From NCBI GenBank assembly GCA_016630955.3, contig CM049990.2:868001-932000 (forward strand): DNA of 64,000 nucleotides, in the 5' to 3' direction. The notes under the pieces were generated by a model. The model was not told where the DNA came from. It saw nothing but the letters and a program-made list of their open reading frames with translations, and did no database searches. Source of the DNA: Didymella arachidicola (taxonomy: Eukaryota > Ascomycota > Dothideomycetes > Pleosporales > Didymellaceae). Below are positions 22,480 to 34,779 of the stretch, piece by piece (positions within the stretch are counted from its first letter, which is position 1; each line of letters begins with the position of its first letter). The position numbers were made by a program, and so were the translations under genes.

Positions 22480-24345
22480 GAGCGTTGCGTACACTCAATA
22501 TGTCGGCCTTGCACGAGCTCGCAACCTCGTACCGTAGTACCACGGAGCGATTGGACCCGGGACGGCTAGTACCAAAGACGCGAATGCCATAGCTGTGTTT
22601 CCCCACCCCTACCTCATGGCCCGGTACATAATCTGTATAAAGAGTGGAAACAAGAACGCGGTCAAAATTGCTGAGAATTGCTTGGCAGCCCTTGCGCTGC
22701 TGGTGTGATCTGCATATGCATAGCTTGGCTGCTACGGGCTTCGGTGGCGTGTTCACGGACACCGGTGCGAACCAGGCACCAAGAAGGAAACACGTTGAAG
22801 ACAATTTGATGTACCCAGGTATATTTTGGGCACATGGACGATGTTGAGCTTCTTTGTCCAGCAGCGCAACCAATCCGTAAAGTTTCCGCTGGGTACAGAC
22901 TATGTTCAGACAGCGCAGTCTATGCGCCTGATCTATACGACAACGACTCAGCCGGGTTGCTCGCCGGATGCGAACTACTGCCCGGTGGTCAGTGGACCGT
23001 AGGCACGAAGATGGGCATGATACTATGGCGAAGCTAATGCTGATGATGCTCTCTAGTTTGCCGAGTGCATCGGTCTGCCCAATTCACATGCCGACAAAGA
23101 GTATGCGCTCCCAGGGTCTTAGTCCAAGTTTGAGTAAGTCGCAGTTCGAAAATTCGTCGAACGCGCTAGAAGCTGACACAGCGGCCGATAGCCAGCTCCT
23201 ATCTCTATGAAGAAATCGATTCCAGCGAATCCCTATCCATCAAAGTCACCCACCTGAACCCGTATACCTTGAATTTGCTGAGCGCTGTGCGAATTGTCTT
23301 GACGCAGAATGTGTCTCGACACATGTTACTTTCGAAGTCTGGTGGGAAGTACAGCTTGGAGCTCTTTTCGCCGCCATGTGCGTTCAGTACAACCATTTCG
23401 GAATGTGTTGGCTTGCCAACAGAACTTAATCAAGAGATATAGGAGCCTTACGCGATGCTGTTCAATGCATGTCATACCACTCCATTGCATGTAAGCCTTG
23501 GTGTCTTACTTGACGTTAAGACATAGTGCTGGTGCTGGTCATGCTCTGCGCACCGGTACCGCCATACGAGCATGGCGCAATGCAGGCATGGTGCTAGTGA
23601 AAGAACAACGTGCAGACTAGACCTACGGAGGATGTTGCGCAAACGGAGTTCGATCCGCTGCTTGCTGAGATCTCCAAATAAAAACCTGCTCAGTATGACT
23701 GGACGCGAGAAGATTTCCGCATCTTTGAACCCGAATCGTTCGGCTTGAGCAGCACTTGTATACTTCAAGGCCCTGGAGTTTGTGGATCCTGCTTCGTCAT
23801 AGCAGGGATACTGTGCAATTTTGGACGTCCCTGCAGGTGCACATGCAATTTTCCTGCTGCCGGGATGCTTATAATCCCAACAATATCATTGCTCGGCCAG
23901 ACTGATGGGAAATCTTCTTTGCTTTGCATAGAAATGGGGGTTTGAACATGTATCTCCGACGAGTGCTCCAGGAGTTGTTGTCCTTTAGGGTCTTGATCGG
24001 CCTTCTCTTGGACTGCATCTCTCCGGCGTTGGGCGCGCTTTTGACTCTGTTCGTTCCCCAAAGCTGTTCCAAAGATTAGGAAGTTAAATTGACGAAATAT
24101 ACTGGGTATCTAATGGTCTTACGTCTGTGTCATGACAGCGGGCAGGCAGTCCGTTTGGATCCTAGAAGCTTCCAGTTAAACAAAACTCGCGTGACAGCTA
24201 TTCGCAAGTTGCGGCCGGTAGTACTCGTATCGTATTTGAACCCTACCAGATACTAGCTACTGAAACAAAAGACCTTAAGACATCGCTCGCTAGCAAGCAC
24301 TGCCCTATTTGTTCACACAGCAAAGTAGTCCACCACCGCTTTTTC

Positions 24346-26137
24346 TCAAACTACCAGGGTTTTAACCACAGTGGTATCAATATCATGCAGCTCGAGAGGA
24401 AACTTGCAAGTATCTGTGAAAATGCAAGACTTGGTTCCCTTGGGCACCTTCTTCTTAGAGGGCGGTGCCGAACAGCGGTGGCCGAAGATGCACTTATAGT
24501 CCTGGCAAGCACTGCCCATCGAACAAGGTGACATGCGCGCAACGAGACGAAGGGTAGCAATCTCGCTGCGGCTTGGCGAATAAGTGTGCATGTGGCTGCA
24601 CTGTATGTCGTAAGGGCACTCTTGACGTAAAAAGTGGATGTTGCACAGCTTGAGCTTCTTCACACGGTCGACCTCAGCCTTGTCGTAGTCCTTCATTGGT
24701 GGATCGATACGCTGTCCGGCTCGATTGCGGGCAATGACCTTGTTACGGTCTGCCGGCTCGTATGCCGGCAAAGAAGAGGCTGGAGGTGGAGGGGCGGCTG
24801 CCTTGGCCGCCCAGCTGGGAACGACGGGTGCAGGCCTCAATGCAGCTACAAATCCATCAGATGCGATAGTGGACGATGAAGGTGTCCGTGGCAGGACCAT
24901 GTTCACACTGGCTGGGATTGGGCTGTCCATCACGTGGGGTAGAGGTGCCAGAAACCGGCCGGGAAGTCCAGTGGCCACATCGTAAACTGTGGAAGCTACA
25001 GCTGGAGTGTTTATATCGGATGGCTGGAGCGGTCGAACAGGAAGCGTAGCATTCAGGCCGAACGCTACGAGTTTGGAGTCTCGGAAAATGCCGGGAAACT
25101 TCTTCGTACTATACGGCAGTGGCAGTAGCTCCTTCTCAAAAGGTACACCCTCGAGCAGGATGACCTTACTGACGATCTCTGTTTTGTCCGAATATTCTTC
25201 CAGTATTCTGGCATATCCGTTGTCGTGTGAGCAACCGAATAGAAGTTTGCGGCAGTGATAGTCTTGTGAGAAGATCTTGAAATTCTCTGCCATCTGCGTC
25301 AGCGTATCGTCACTCCTCGCAAAAGTCTGGGCCTTACCAATGATTTTCTCGTCCGCGCGATCTTTCCCAGCACCAACGTCAATGAAGTCAAACATAGTCT
25401 TTGCTCGAGTAAACCCCCGCACAAAGTCCTCAAAGTCCTCGATTGCTGCGATTGCGCCAGTTCTCACCAGCACCTCTCCAAGGCCTCGTACGTTGGCGTA
25501 AATCCGGCAAATGACACGGGAGGTGAGAGGAACCTCTTTGGCTTCGTTCTCGATCCAGTTGCGCACGGCGGTTTCAAGTTGGGAAGCAGCGCGTCGACCT
25601 CCGGCTCCTCCATCACGAATGTTCTCGTTGCGGAACTGCTGACGTTAACGACCTACGGCCGCAGTGAGGAAGGCATCTCTTACAACCATGCCGTCGCCAT
25701 CAATCAATACCATAACAAAAGGGTTCTCAGACTGCAGTGATCAGCAACGTCGTCGCGCTCATTTTGGTAGATCTAGGCCTACAAGGGCACGCTGATACTG
25801 CTCCAAATGCCGCTCGTACACGGGCTTCTCAGCCTTCCATACACCTTGGTCCTGGACATATTGCTGACTTTGTGAGGCTAGAGTCTGGTACTGCTGGCTC
25901 AGATACTCGTAGCGGGTGAGCAACTCCTGTTATGGTTAGCCATAGAGTGAGATATAAATTAGCCACGCTGACATTGATGAGCTCAGTCTTTTCTGCATCG
26001 TTCCTCTGCAGCAGCTCGTAGCGTTGGTACAGGGTGCCATGCTCGAGGTGTGCGGTGCTCGGGCTAGCCAAGCCACTGGAGGACGGCGCAGGGCTACCTG
26101 TGCGGCCAAGGCCAGGAAGGAATGGACCTGGCGCCAT
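24346..26137 (-). CDS. Tandem CCCH zinc-finger protein with DUF7923-like domain
   Basis: Four exons (26137-25973, 25926-25783, 25731-25684, 25635-24346) encode 548 aa. A short disordered N-terminus leads into a coiled coil (TLYQRYELLQRNDAEK through YEYLSQQYQTL). A globular domain follows, typical of a large fungal family, starting PFVMVLIDGDGMVFRNE and running through FDFIDVGAGKDRADEKI. After a Pro/Ala-rich linker come CCCH-type fingers: CNIHFLRQECPYDIQCSHMH fits C-x8-C-x5-C-x3-H, and a second cluster is CSMGSACQDYKCIFGH. All introns (46, 51 and 48 nt) are phase 0. RNA binding is likely from the fingers. The IDGDG and DVGAGKDRADEKI segments resemble a PIN/NYN-like nuclease fold, but that is inference. 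It is divergent from IRC22 across 680 bases. Confidence 0.87.
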
Positions 26138-26817
26138 GTTCGACCAGTAGAAATGAGTGAAGATTTATCTGCCGGTCGAAAGACCGTGGTTGGAATTGTG
26201 AGTTGCGGGTGCTGGTGGTGAGTAGGCAGAAGTGTGGGAAAGCGCGGTACTTATGTCACGTTCCGTGAGCAGTTTCCAGAATCGAGTGACAAAAGACGGA
26301 AGATAGGAACCGCAAGCCAGGTAGTCAAATATAGATTTCCAGAAACGGGAATGAGAAAACGGTCATCTGTGGAAGTGAATGTGAGCTCGCAATTTTTGTT
26401 AGTGGCCGTTCAGAGGGTCTGCCATGACGGTACGACCATGCAAGCACACGCGAGCTTCGCGGTTCTGGCGGTGAGGTCTGTTGACAGCAAACGGATGGGC
26501 AGCCACCTGCAGCATGCCACGGGACGATGATTACGCTCCTTGTCCATGTCCTGTAGACAGAAGACAAGATGCAGTTCACGGTGCACAAGATTGGCGGCGA
26601 GGAGTCGCGCGTTGGTTGCGCGCTAGAGCCGAGCGCTCATTGGCTGCGCTACTGCTGTGGGGAAGACGTTCGCTTCCGCTTACTGGGGAGATCCTGGCCG
26701 TCGCCAAGGTGGGAGCTGCGCTCTGACGTTCTTAGAAGCCACGTTCGAATTGCTGTGTTCCCCTCCACCCTTTCCTCTCTTGCGAATTCATCTCGTCGAC
26801 CGTTTGCTGTATCTACC
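26138..26817. other. Divergent promoter region
   Basis: This lies between the starts of the CCCH gene (minus) and IRC22 (plus). No gene is seen. The 60 bases before 26818 are C/T-rich, as expected for a leader. Confidence 0.4.
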
Positions 26818-27746
26818 ATGGTTGCCTGGAAGCTTTCATCCCTGCTCCTGCTCTCGCTGAGGGCTCTCAATGCCTTCGCGATCGAGGTACGCACCCACAT
26901 GAGCTATGCCTGCATGACATCAATCGACTGACCCCCGCGTGCGCAGGTTCAGGATGTCAAGGAAGTTCCCGAGGCCCAGACACAGAAATTGAACGTTAAG
27001 ATCTCGACCTCATTCCCTCAGAGCGAGATCTTCGGTGTCAAGGTGGTCAACGGCCATGCCACCGAGGCGCGCCTGTCCATCTCCAACAATGAGCCCAAGC
27101 CTATTGGCGTAAGCATCGTTGGGGGCTCGCTTCTCCAAGAGGCCAATGGCCAGTCTAAGGTTGTGCGCAACCTCACTGCGCAGAAGTACTCGATTGAGAT
27201 CCCCGCCGGCGCTGAGGAGACTGTGCCTTACACCTTCTCCACCGAGCTCCACCCCCAGGATCTCCGTCTCCAGCTCGTCGCCGTCCTGAGGAACTCCGAG
27301 AACGCCATCTTCACCGTTGCCGCCTACAACGAGACCATCACCATTGTTGAGAGGCCCACCAGCCTGTTCGATCCTCAGATGTAAGCTCGCCTTAGTAGTC
27401 AATCCTCGTAACTTTGGGCTAATTTTTCCAAAGCATCTTCCTCTACTTCGTCCTCCTCGGCGCCTTCGCTGGAACCGTGTACTTCATCTACAACACCTGG
27501 ATCACCACCTTCTTCCCGCAGAAGAAAGGCCGCGGCAAGGGAGGAGAACGCGCCAAGAAGTCGTCCCAGGGCTCCAAGAAGGTCGATCCCTCCGAGCAGG
27601 TCGCTGTTGTCGGTGCTGACGGCCCGGCTGTCACCACGAGCGCCAAGTACGACGAGAGCTGGATACCTGCCTCCCACTTGCAGCGCCCCGAGGCTAAGCG
27701 CGTTCGCAGCGGAACTCCCAAGGTGAAGCCTACCAGGGCTGCCTAG
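26818..27746 (+). CDS. IRC22: IRC22/TRAP-alpha-like ER membrane protein
   Basis: Predicted fungal relative of translocon-associated protein alpha, acting at the ER membrane. Exons 26818-26886, 26947-27380 and 27434-27746 encode 271 aa. The signal peptide (about 1-21) is followed by a lumenal beta-sandwich domain (KISTSFPQSEIFGVKVVNG ... VPYTFSTELHPQDLRLQL). One transmembrane helix (IIFLYFVLLGAFAGTVYFIY, about 168-187) starts exactly at the second splice junction. A basic cytosolic tail (KKGRGKGGERAKK) follows. The second intron must use an AAG acceptor (27431-27433): reading through gives a stop at once, and no downstream AG keeps the helix. The job in fungi is poorly defined; the topology matches TRAP-alpha. 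Confidence 0.88.
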
Positions 27747-27982
27747 ATGCTGACAAGGAGACGATCGAAGGTGCGGTATGGTTTGCAAACCTTGCAGCGA
27801 TGAGAGAAGGCTAGTTGTGACAACTGCGGTTGCGCGTGGGCTCAGCTGGGCAGAAGTTGGCTTCAGAAGTGTGGTCGAACGGAGCTTTGAAACGATTTAC
27901 CATCTAACGACAGCAAAATGCCGGCTGCTGTTGTATACTAGAACCAATATCAAAAGAATACTGTTGGGTATCGTTCTTCCAT

Positions 27983-28962
27983 CTACTCGCTCCTCCACGC
28001 CTCAAACTCCTCCCCCAAATGCGCCTTCAGCTTTGCAAACTTGTTCTTATAATTCTCCCCACATCGCCAACACTTCATATCCCAGCCCGGCCAGTCTCCC
28101 GGCTTATACCTGTCACTCCCCTCTGCAAGCGGAAATTCCCCCACGCCCACAAAGAAACTCGAATTAAAACTCAAATAGTGCTTCTTATGCTTCACACACG
28201 GGCTGTGCATGTCCACAGACAGGATGTGGATATGCATGTGGTTCATACTCGGATGCGTATGCACGCCTGCCTTGATCTCAGACACCCAATCGCGCCCAGG
28301 TGGGAGCAGCGCGGCGCGTTCCTCTGGCGGTGGGGGATTCGGCTGCTCCATCAGCGACGACAAAGCGGTCTGGTACGGCGCATCTCCCGCACTGTCGCGG
28401 CCGTACTTGCGCCGTAGTTCGGCGGCTGCGAGGAGCTTGAGGCGGGCTACGCGGGCTTGCACATTTGCGAGGAAGGCGGGGTTGGTCGAGAGTAGGGCCA
28501 GCGGGTGCTGGGTGTAAAATTCACGCTTCCGGGGAATGAGTAGGAGGTGCACGCTGAGCGCGTCAGTAGAGTAAGTACTCTGTGTTTGAGCAGAAAGATT
28601 ACCTAGCTTTTGGGAACTTGTCCTCGATGACCACGAACTCGTCGTCGTATTCTACGACCAGGCCTTCAGGGTTCTGTTCTGGATGTTCGATGTATACGCC
28701 TAGACCGTCACGGGCGTCGAAACCTTGTTTGATGGGCTTTGGTGCAGCTTCGGCTGGCTCTGGAGTGGGTTTGGGCTTCTTTGCCGCCATTAGTTGTGTG
28801 ACTGCGTTGTTAGTATTGGCGTGGTGTAGGATGCTTGTCGAACATACACGCGTTTGTTCGCTTCGATGTAGTGGATTTGGCTGGTGTTTCGGGCTCTGAT
28901 GTTCCCTCAAATCCTCCTGCGACTATTGCGTCTTGGTGTTGTTCTGCTCTGCTCTTGCTCAT
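27983..28962 (-). CDS. HNT3: Aprataxin-like DNA-end processing protein (HNT3)
   Basis: Predicted nuclear DNA adenylate hydrolase that removes 5'-AMP from abortive ligation intermediates. Exons 28962-28848, 28801-28603 and 28553-27983 encode 294 aa. The HIT domain begins at FTQLMAAKKP and includes VVEYDDEFVVIEDKFPKA and SVHLLLIPRK, joined by splicing. The catalytic triad motif is HMHIHIL (His210, His212, His214). The C-terminal zinc finger has Cys266, Cys269 and His283 followed by Glu286/Glu287, matching the C2HE type of fission yeast aprataxin. Introns are 46 and 49 nt. The gene is convergent with IRC22 and divergent from the helicase. Confidence 0.92.
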
Positions 28963-29477
28963 GCTCTTGCCCGGGCTGTGTGTAGCTTTTGCTATGTTGG
29001 AGTGATGGAAGTAGCAACGATTGAAGAGCTGGTCGAATCGAGGAGGCTTAGAGATTGGCTGTTTCAATTTGAGCATGGAAGATTCCGTCCCACGCTTATT
29101 GCTTTACTCGTCTCGCTGACTTCGTACCACAACTTTGCGACTAGAGTAATGAATTCCGTGATGACGTTGGTGATGGGCAAGTCTAGCCGCGGCAGTCCGT
29201 TAGCTCAGAAATTTAGATTCAGTGAGACCACCCCTCCGTTGGCACTTGATAAATGCGCAAGATGGCTACAATACCGAGTGACTGTTCTCTTGGGATGAGG
29301 AGCATTCGTAGCAGAACTATCCCTTCTCCATCGACCGGCTGGGTCTTCGTCGCAGCGGGAGCGCATAAATATATTACAAAACGTCTCTAAGCGCCCCACC
29401 ACTTCAGCTTCATTGGACTCACTCGTTGCCTATGGAGCTTCACAACATCGTTACAGTAACCTGCTAGAGCTGTCACA
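28963..29477. other. Divergent promoter region
   Basis: Upstream DNA shared by HNT3 (minus) and the DExH helicase (plus). No gene or clear motif seen. Confidence 0.4.
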
Positions 29478-32400
29478 ATGCCGAAAAACGTGCATCCGCC
29501 CCGCGGCAAACCTGCGAAGAAGGCACTCCCGCCTGAGGAAGATACCAGCTTCATCGTATTTGGTGATGGCAAGCCAAAGAAGAAGAAGGGCGAGAGCTCC
29601 GGCGCTCGGGGCGACGACAAGGCCAAAGGAAAGAGCGCTGCTGGCCAAGCCGAGGACGGCCCCAAGAAGCCTGACACGAGGACGCTGATCGCAGGAGCGT
29701 CGTGGACGGGCAAGCTGCCGGTGAACTTGTTTTCGGAGCATCTCCAGAAGCAGCAGTGGGGGAAGCCAGACTATCGGATAGTGAGGCATGATTAATATTG
29801 TACACGTGATGAATCGCTGACCTCGACAGCGCAAAGATGGCGACAAGCATTTCGCATACGCCGTAGTCCTGTCCAAGACGAATCCGAAAACGCAAGAGGT
29901 GACGACGCTGCCTCCGATCAAGATCCCCGCCGAGCTCGAGGCGCCCGCTCACCAACCGACCGCCGTCGAAGCGCGTAACTTCGCTGCTGCATATGCTCTT
30001 TTCCGCGTCGCAAGCGCGAAGAACATGCACATGATGTTGCCGCCCGTGTACAAGGACCTGTGGAAGGGAACCTTTCAAGAACTCAAGAAACAGGATGAGA
30101 AGGAGGGCAAGGGCTGGATGTATGAAGCAGACCCTTTCTTCGGCTTCGCGGAGCGGGAAAAGGCCAAGGCCGCTGCTGCGAAAGAGCGCGAGAAGAAACA
30201 AAAGCAGCGTGATGACGCCCAAAAGGCGCACAATCTCAAGCCCGGCATGTCTATGCCAAACGCTGAAGACTCGTGGGTGGGTCCTGCAAAGAATCTGATG
30301 AGAGGATGGGAGCGTTTTCCCAAGATCGAGCTCGGCAAGCGAACAAGGCAGCAGGTGGAGCGTCTGATCCGGCGCGATGCACTTTGGAATCCTCATGGTA
30401 TCGAGATGGACGTGAAGACCAGGATGCGACTCGAAGACGAAATCACAGATCTTGGCTTCCGCCGAAGCCACGTCGAAGAGGCTGCCGATATATGCAAAGA
30501 CCGAGAGGAAATACTCGAATGGCTCTTGATCCACGTGCCTGAAGATGATCTGCCCTCATGGAGTTTGCCCGAAGGCTATGTCGCGGGTGTCAGCATGGCT
30601 AGCTCCAACCTGAAGCGCGAGGGAGCCGTCAAGCGCCTTGCAGCAGCCGGTTACTCCACGGAACTGTGCGAGGAAGCCTATGACAGCCAGGGCGGAGACG
30701 AAAGAAGAGCTGCCGCATTACTCCAAGCCCGTCTTCTGCGCCCAGATGACGATGATAAGGACATTGCGCAAGAGCTTGCAGACCTTACCGTCGCGGACCT
30801 AGCAGAAGAACCATTAGAGGACGACCCTTGGGAGACCGAGATGTCATCCTTGGAAGCCATCTACGATAAGCTGTTCACCCGACCATCGCCGGACATGTGT
30901 CGCGTCGAGCTTGATATCAAGCAGCAAGGGAAACGCCTCATCCTGCAGGCCAGGCAACCATTCGGACCCTACCCTGCTGTTGTGCCCATCGTTACGTTCG
31001 AAGCAGCTATCCCTGCGTACATTCGTTTGAGCATCATCCAGCAGGCACTTTTGCATGCAGAGGAAAACTTCATTGGCATGCCTATGATATACGACATCAT
31101 AGACTGGGTGCAGCAAAATGCAGGCGAGATCTTCAAGAACCCTGGCCGACTAGCTGATGTTTCGTCTGGACTGGCTGCTGCAGATCACTCAGTCGAAACG
31201 CAAACACACAACAGAAAGAGGAAAGACAGAGGCCGCAAACCGATTGACTGGAAGCCTGCAACACCCGCGAGTCAACAACTCCTTGCCGGATGGCAAGCGA
31301 AGCACGAGACGCCGGCACAGCAGAAAATGATGAGTGCTCGACAGTCACTTCCCGCTTGGAAGCTGAGAGATGACATTGTTCGAACGGTGAAGGAGTGCAA
31401 TGTTACGATCATCTCGGGTGAGACCGGATCCGGCAAATCAACACAATCCGTGCAGTTCGTGTTAGATGATCTAATGCAACGGCAGCTTGGTGCTGTTGCG
31501 AACATCATCTGTACACAACCACGCAGAATCTCAGCTCTTGGTCTTGCTGATCGAGTGGCCGACGAAAGATGCGCTCGTGTCGGCGATGAAATTGGCTACA
31601 CCATCCGTGGCGAGTCGAAACAGAAGCCAGGCATAACCAAGATTACATTCGTCACCACCGGTGTTCTTCTGCGACGCCTCCAGACGTCTGGCGGAGGTGC
31701 CGAAGACGTGGTCGCCGCTCTTGCGGATGTGAGTCATGTCGTTGTCGACGAGGTCCACGAGCGTAGTCTGGACACAGATTTCTTGCTTGTTCTCCTTCGC
31801 CAAATATTGCGTACTCGGAAAGATCTCAAAGTCATCCTGATGAGCGCCACTCTCGATGCCAATGTCTTCGAGGCTTACTTCAAGGAGGTGGGCCCTGTAG
31901 GTCGCGTTGAGATTGCTGGCCGCACGCACCCCGTGACCGACTACTACGTCGATGATGTCGTGCATATGACTGGTTTTAGAGGCTATGCTGGCGAGGACGA
32001 CGACACTCAAGATAAGTCGTTCTCCGCCAATCTTCGCAGCATTGGCTTTGGCATCAATTACGATCTCATCGCAGAAACCGTCCGCCACATCGATCGTCAA
32101 TTTGGCGACAAAGATGGCGGCATCTTGATCTTCTTACCTGGTACAATGGAGATCGACCGAACGTTGCGAGCTTTGGAAAGCCTCCCGAACCTCCATGCAC
32201 TTCCATTGCATGCGTCGCTTTTGCCCGCTGAGCAAAAGCGCGTCTTCCCTCTGCCTCCACCTGGCAAGAGAAAGGTCATCGCGGCTACCAACGTCGCAGA
32301 AACGTCCATCACAATCGAGGACATCGTGGCCGTCATCGATACCGGTCGTGTCAAGGAGACGAGCTACGATCCGCAAAACAATATGGTCCGTCTTGCGGAA

Positions 32401-33675
32401 ACGTGGGCCTCGAGAGCAGCATGTAAGCAACGCCGTGGCCGTGCGGGTCGTGTACGGGCTGGCGACTGCTACAAGCTCTACACACGCAACGCTGAGGCCA
32501 AGATGCTAGAACGTCCCGATCCTGAAATAAGGCGCGTACCTCTGGAGCAAATGTGCCTCTCTATCAAAGCCATGGGAGTGAAGGATGTATCCGGGTTCCT
32601 TGCTTCCGCCCTCACACCACCTGAAAGTACCGCTGTTGAAGGCGCGGTGAATCTACTTTCACAGATGGGCGCGGTAAGTGACAATGAGCTCACTGCGCTC
32701 GGCCGCCACATGTCTATGATCCCCGCCGACCTGCGTCTGAGCAAGCTGCTCGTTTATGGTGCAACATTCGGCTGTCTCGAGGCTGCTCTTACCATTGCAT
32801 CGGTATTGACAGCTCGGAGTCCCTTCATCTCGCCGAGAGAAAGAGACCAAGAGACCAGAAACGCATTTGACCGCCTCCGCGCGTCCTTCTCCGCAAATCA
32901 AGGCGACTTACTTGTCGACCTGCGTGCCTACGAGCAATGGTCCGCATTCCGCAGCAAAGGCGTCTCCACACGCGACCTCAAATTTTGGTGTCAAGACAAC
33001 GCGCTAAACCAGCAGACTATGTTTGACATCCAATCCAACCGCTCGCAATATCTCTCCTCGCTGAAGGAAATCTCTTTTATCCCGCACACCTACTCTTCCA
33101 CTAGCCCCGTCAACCACGCGTCCCTTAACGCGCAAAACACAAACGACGCCCTTCTCCGCGCCCTCATCGCCGCCGCCTTCGCGCCCCAAATCGCCCGCAT
33201 CCAACTCCCCGACAAGAAATTCGCAGCCGGCATTGCTGGCGCCGTCGAACTGGACCCTGAAGCTCGCGAAATCAAGTATTTCAACCAGGACAACGGGCGC
33301 GTGTTTGTGCACCCCAGCAGCACGTTGTTCAGCTCGCAGACCTTCCCCAGCAACGCGAGTTTCGTTGCGTACTTCAACAAGATGGCGACTAGCAAGGTGT
33401 TTGTCAGGGATGTTACGCCGTTTAATGCGTTTTCGCTGCTTATGTTTGCCGGGCGGATTCAGGTCGATACACTCGGCCGTGGGCTGGTGGTGGATGAGTG
33501 GATCCGTCTCCGGGGTTGGGCCAGGATTGGTGTTCTGGTTAGTCGCTTGAGGGGCATGTTGGATGGGGTGCTGGAGAAGATGGTCCGGGAGCCCGGGGTA
33601 GGGATGGGCGAGAGGGAGAGGGACGTTGTGAGAGTTGTGCAGAGGCTGGTGGAGAGGGATGGGTTGGATGCATAG
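29478..33675 (+). CDS. DExH-box RNA helicase, DHX29/YLR419W-like
   Basis: Predicted ATP-dependent RNA helicase of the DEAH/RHA group, probably in translation or RNA metabolism. Exons 29478-29780 and 29830-33675 encode 1382 aa. Order: basic N-terminus, UBA-like segment (near EEAADICKDREEILEWLL), RWD-like domain (MSSLEAIYDKLF), then the helicase core. Motif I GETGSGKST is near residue 630, motif II DEVHER near 741, motif III SATLD, and motif VI QRRGRAGR near 968. HA2 (winged-helix and ratchet) and OB-fold domains complete the C-terminus. The UBA-RWD-DExH layout is that of DHX29 and yeast YLR419W. The single 49-nt intron is phase 0, at a conserved-looking N-terminal site. Confidence 0.93.
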
Positions 33676-34024
33676 ACGGCGGGCGTGACAGTCAAATGAC
33701 ATGAGTGGGGTACCAGCACGAACGTCCCCTGTTGAGATCCCTGCTCTTACCGTTGATAGCTTGCAAATAAAGGTCCTGTTGAGCTATGAATGGTTGTCCA
33801 TTCAAAACACTACCAGTACCACTACAACGTGGTTGATCACCCATACACTGTGTAATTGTCGGTGTTCAAATTCCATCCTAAACTCATCTTACATCCAACC
33901 CAGCAACTATGTAAAAAGAATGACCACCAAACCCACGCCCCTCGCCCGGCTTGCTCACACACTACCCTCTCCTTCCCCCGGCAACTCTCCTCCCATCGAA
34001 TCCGATCTAGCATCCAAAAAGTTT
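33676..34024. other. Spacer before the tRNA pair
   Basis: Presumed 3' UTR of the helicase gene and tRNA flank. Nothing else seen. Confidence 0.35.
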
Positions 34025-34105
34025 CGACGTTGGCAGGATTCGAACCTACGCTCCCGAAGGAACAAGATTTCTAGTCTTGCGCGATAACCACTCCGCCACA
34101 ACGCC
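34025..34105 (-). tRNA. tRNA-Ser (anticodon AGA)
   Basis: The minus strand folds as a type II tRNA. The acceptor stem GGCGTTG pairs with CAACGTC (one G-T pair). The anticodon loop is CTAGAAA with AGA at 34072-34070. There is a long variable arm (TTCCTTCGGGAGC region) and a T arm with GGTTCGAATCC. It is 81 bases long, discriminator G, no intron. Confidence 0.93.
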
Positions 34106-34156
34106 AAAGGTTTGTGTAGACAAGTAAATGACTGTCCAGACTAGGAAACAGTCAAC

Positions 34157-34258
34157 TGCCCTCTGCCAGAATCGAACTAGCGATCTTATCATTTGCATCT
34201 GGATCTCCTCGACAGGAGTTGGTACTAGTGATACGCTTTACCACTAAGCCAAGAGGGC
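34157..34258 (-). tRNA. tRNA-Thr (anticodon AGT) with intron
   Basis: On the minus strand acceptor GCCCTCT pairs with AGAGGGC. D arm, anticodon stem TATCA/TGATA and T arm GCTAG-TTCGATT-CTGGC are all present. The anticodon AGT is at 34226-34224. About 30 extra bases follow position 37, the canonical place for a nuclear tRNA intron. The discriminator base is A, as usual for Thr. It lies 51 bases from tRNA-Ser, same strand. Confidence 0.92.
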
Positions 34259-34779
34259 GGTTGCTGATTGGACGATACGATTTTGCTCCAGACTATGTTT
34301 ATATCCTTAACTTTTCAAGAGCTGTGAGGATTTGCTCCAGCGGAAGTGGGCAAAGTCACCCTCAAAAGCGCCGTGGACATGAGTCGTGCTAATCTCAGAA
34401 GCGGTGAGGGTGCGAGATTCCCCGGCTAAGTCGATGGGTCGGAGGACCGCACTAGCTCCGAGGCCCACCTGTCGAACATCAACGATTCGTGATTTTGAAT
34501 GTCGAAAGTTGCTATCGTCGTGTACATGTCGATTATACTGGCTGAGAGAGGGGATCTGTAGAATGGTCAGTTGTTCATAGTCGTGTTGCAACATACGCTT
34601 CTATGCGAGTCGGAGCGTTCGAAAGCTCGATATGCTTCTTTTGATGTATAGGTATATCGTCTATCGCTATACCTTTGGATGTGGACATGCTGCTAGTTCC
34701 CTACTCGTGTCTGCCCATGTGCAAACTGCGAATACCGCGTCAGCTCGGTTGTTAAGGTACAACAAGATGAGCTTGACAC
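34259..34779. other. Spacer downstream of the DUF1308 gene
   Basis: No independent gene seen. A possible last small exon of the DUF1308 gene could lie just below 34780, near 34724-34698 (see that entry). Confidence 0.35.

Larger units (their letters stand above)
21646..24345. other. Long gene-poor region
   Basis: No complete gene is supportable. The first 100 bases are the peroxidase promoter, with TATAAA on the minus strand at 21743-21738. A 17-bp tandem duplication lies at 22446-22479. On the minus strand about 24054-23765 shows a protein-like, charged stretch (NEQSQKRAQRRRDAVQEK) preceded by a plausible intron 3' end, but I could not find an in-phase first exon. It may be a gene relic. 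Confidence 0.4.

Noticed and set aside
22310..23210. Several 60-80-codon open frames between the peroxidase and CCCH genes
   Set aside because: Overlapping in several frames, no bias or homology I can recognise.
29551..30534. 327-codon minus-strand open frame over the helicase 5' end
   Set aside because: Antisense shadow of a strongly coding region that has recognised domains on the plus strand.
34400..34520. Possible third tRNA next to the tRNA pair
   Set aside because: Some arm-like segments are present, but there is no acceptor stem or T loop with TTCRA.
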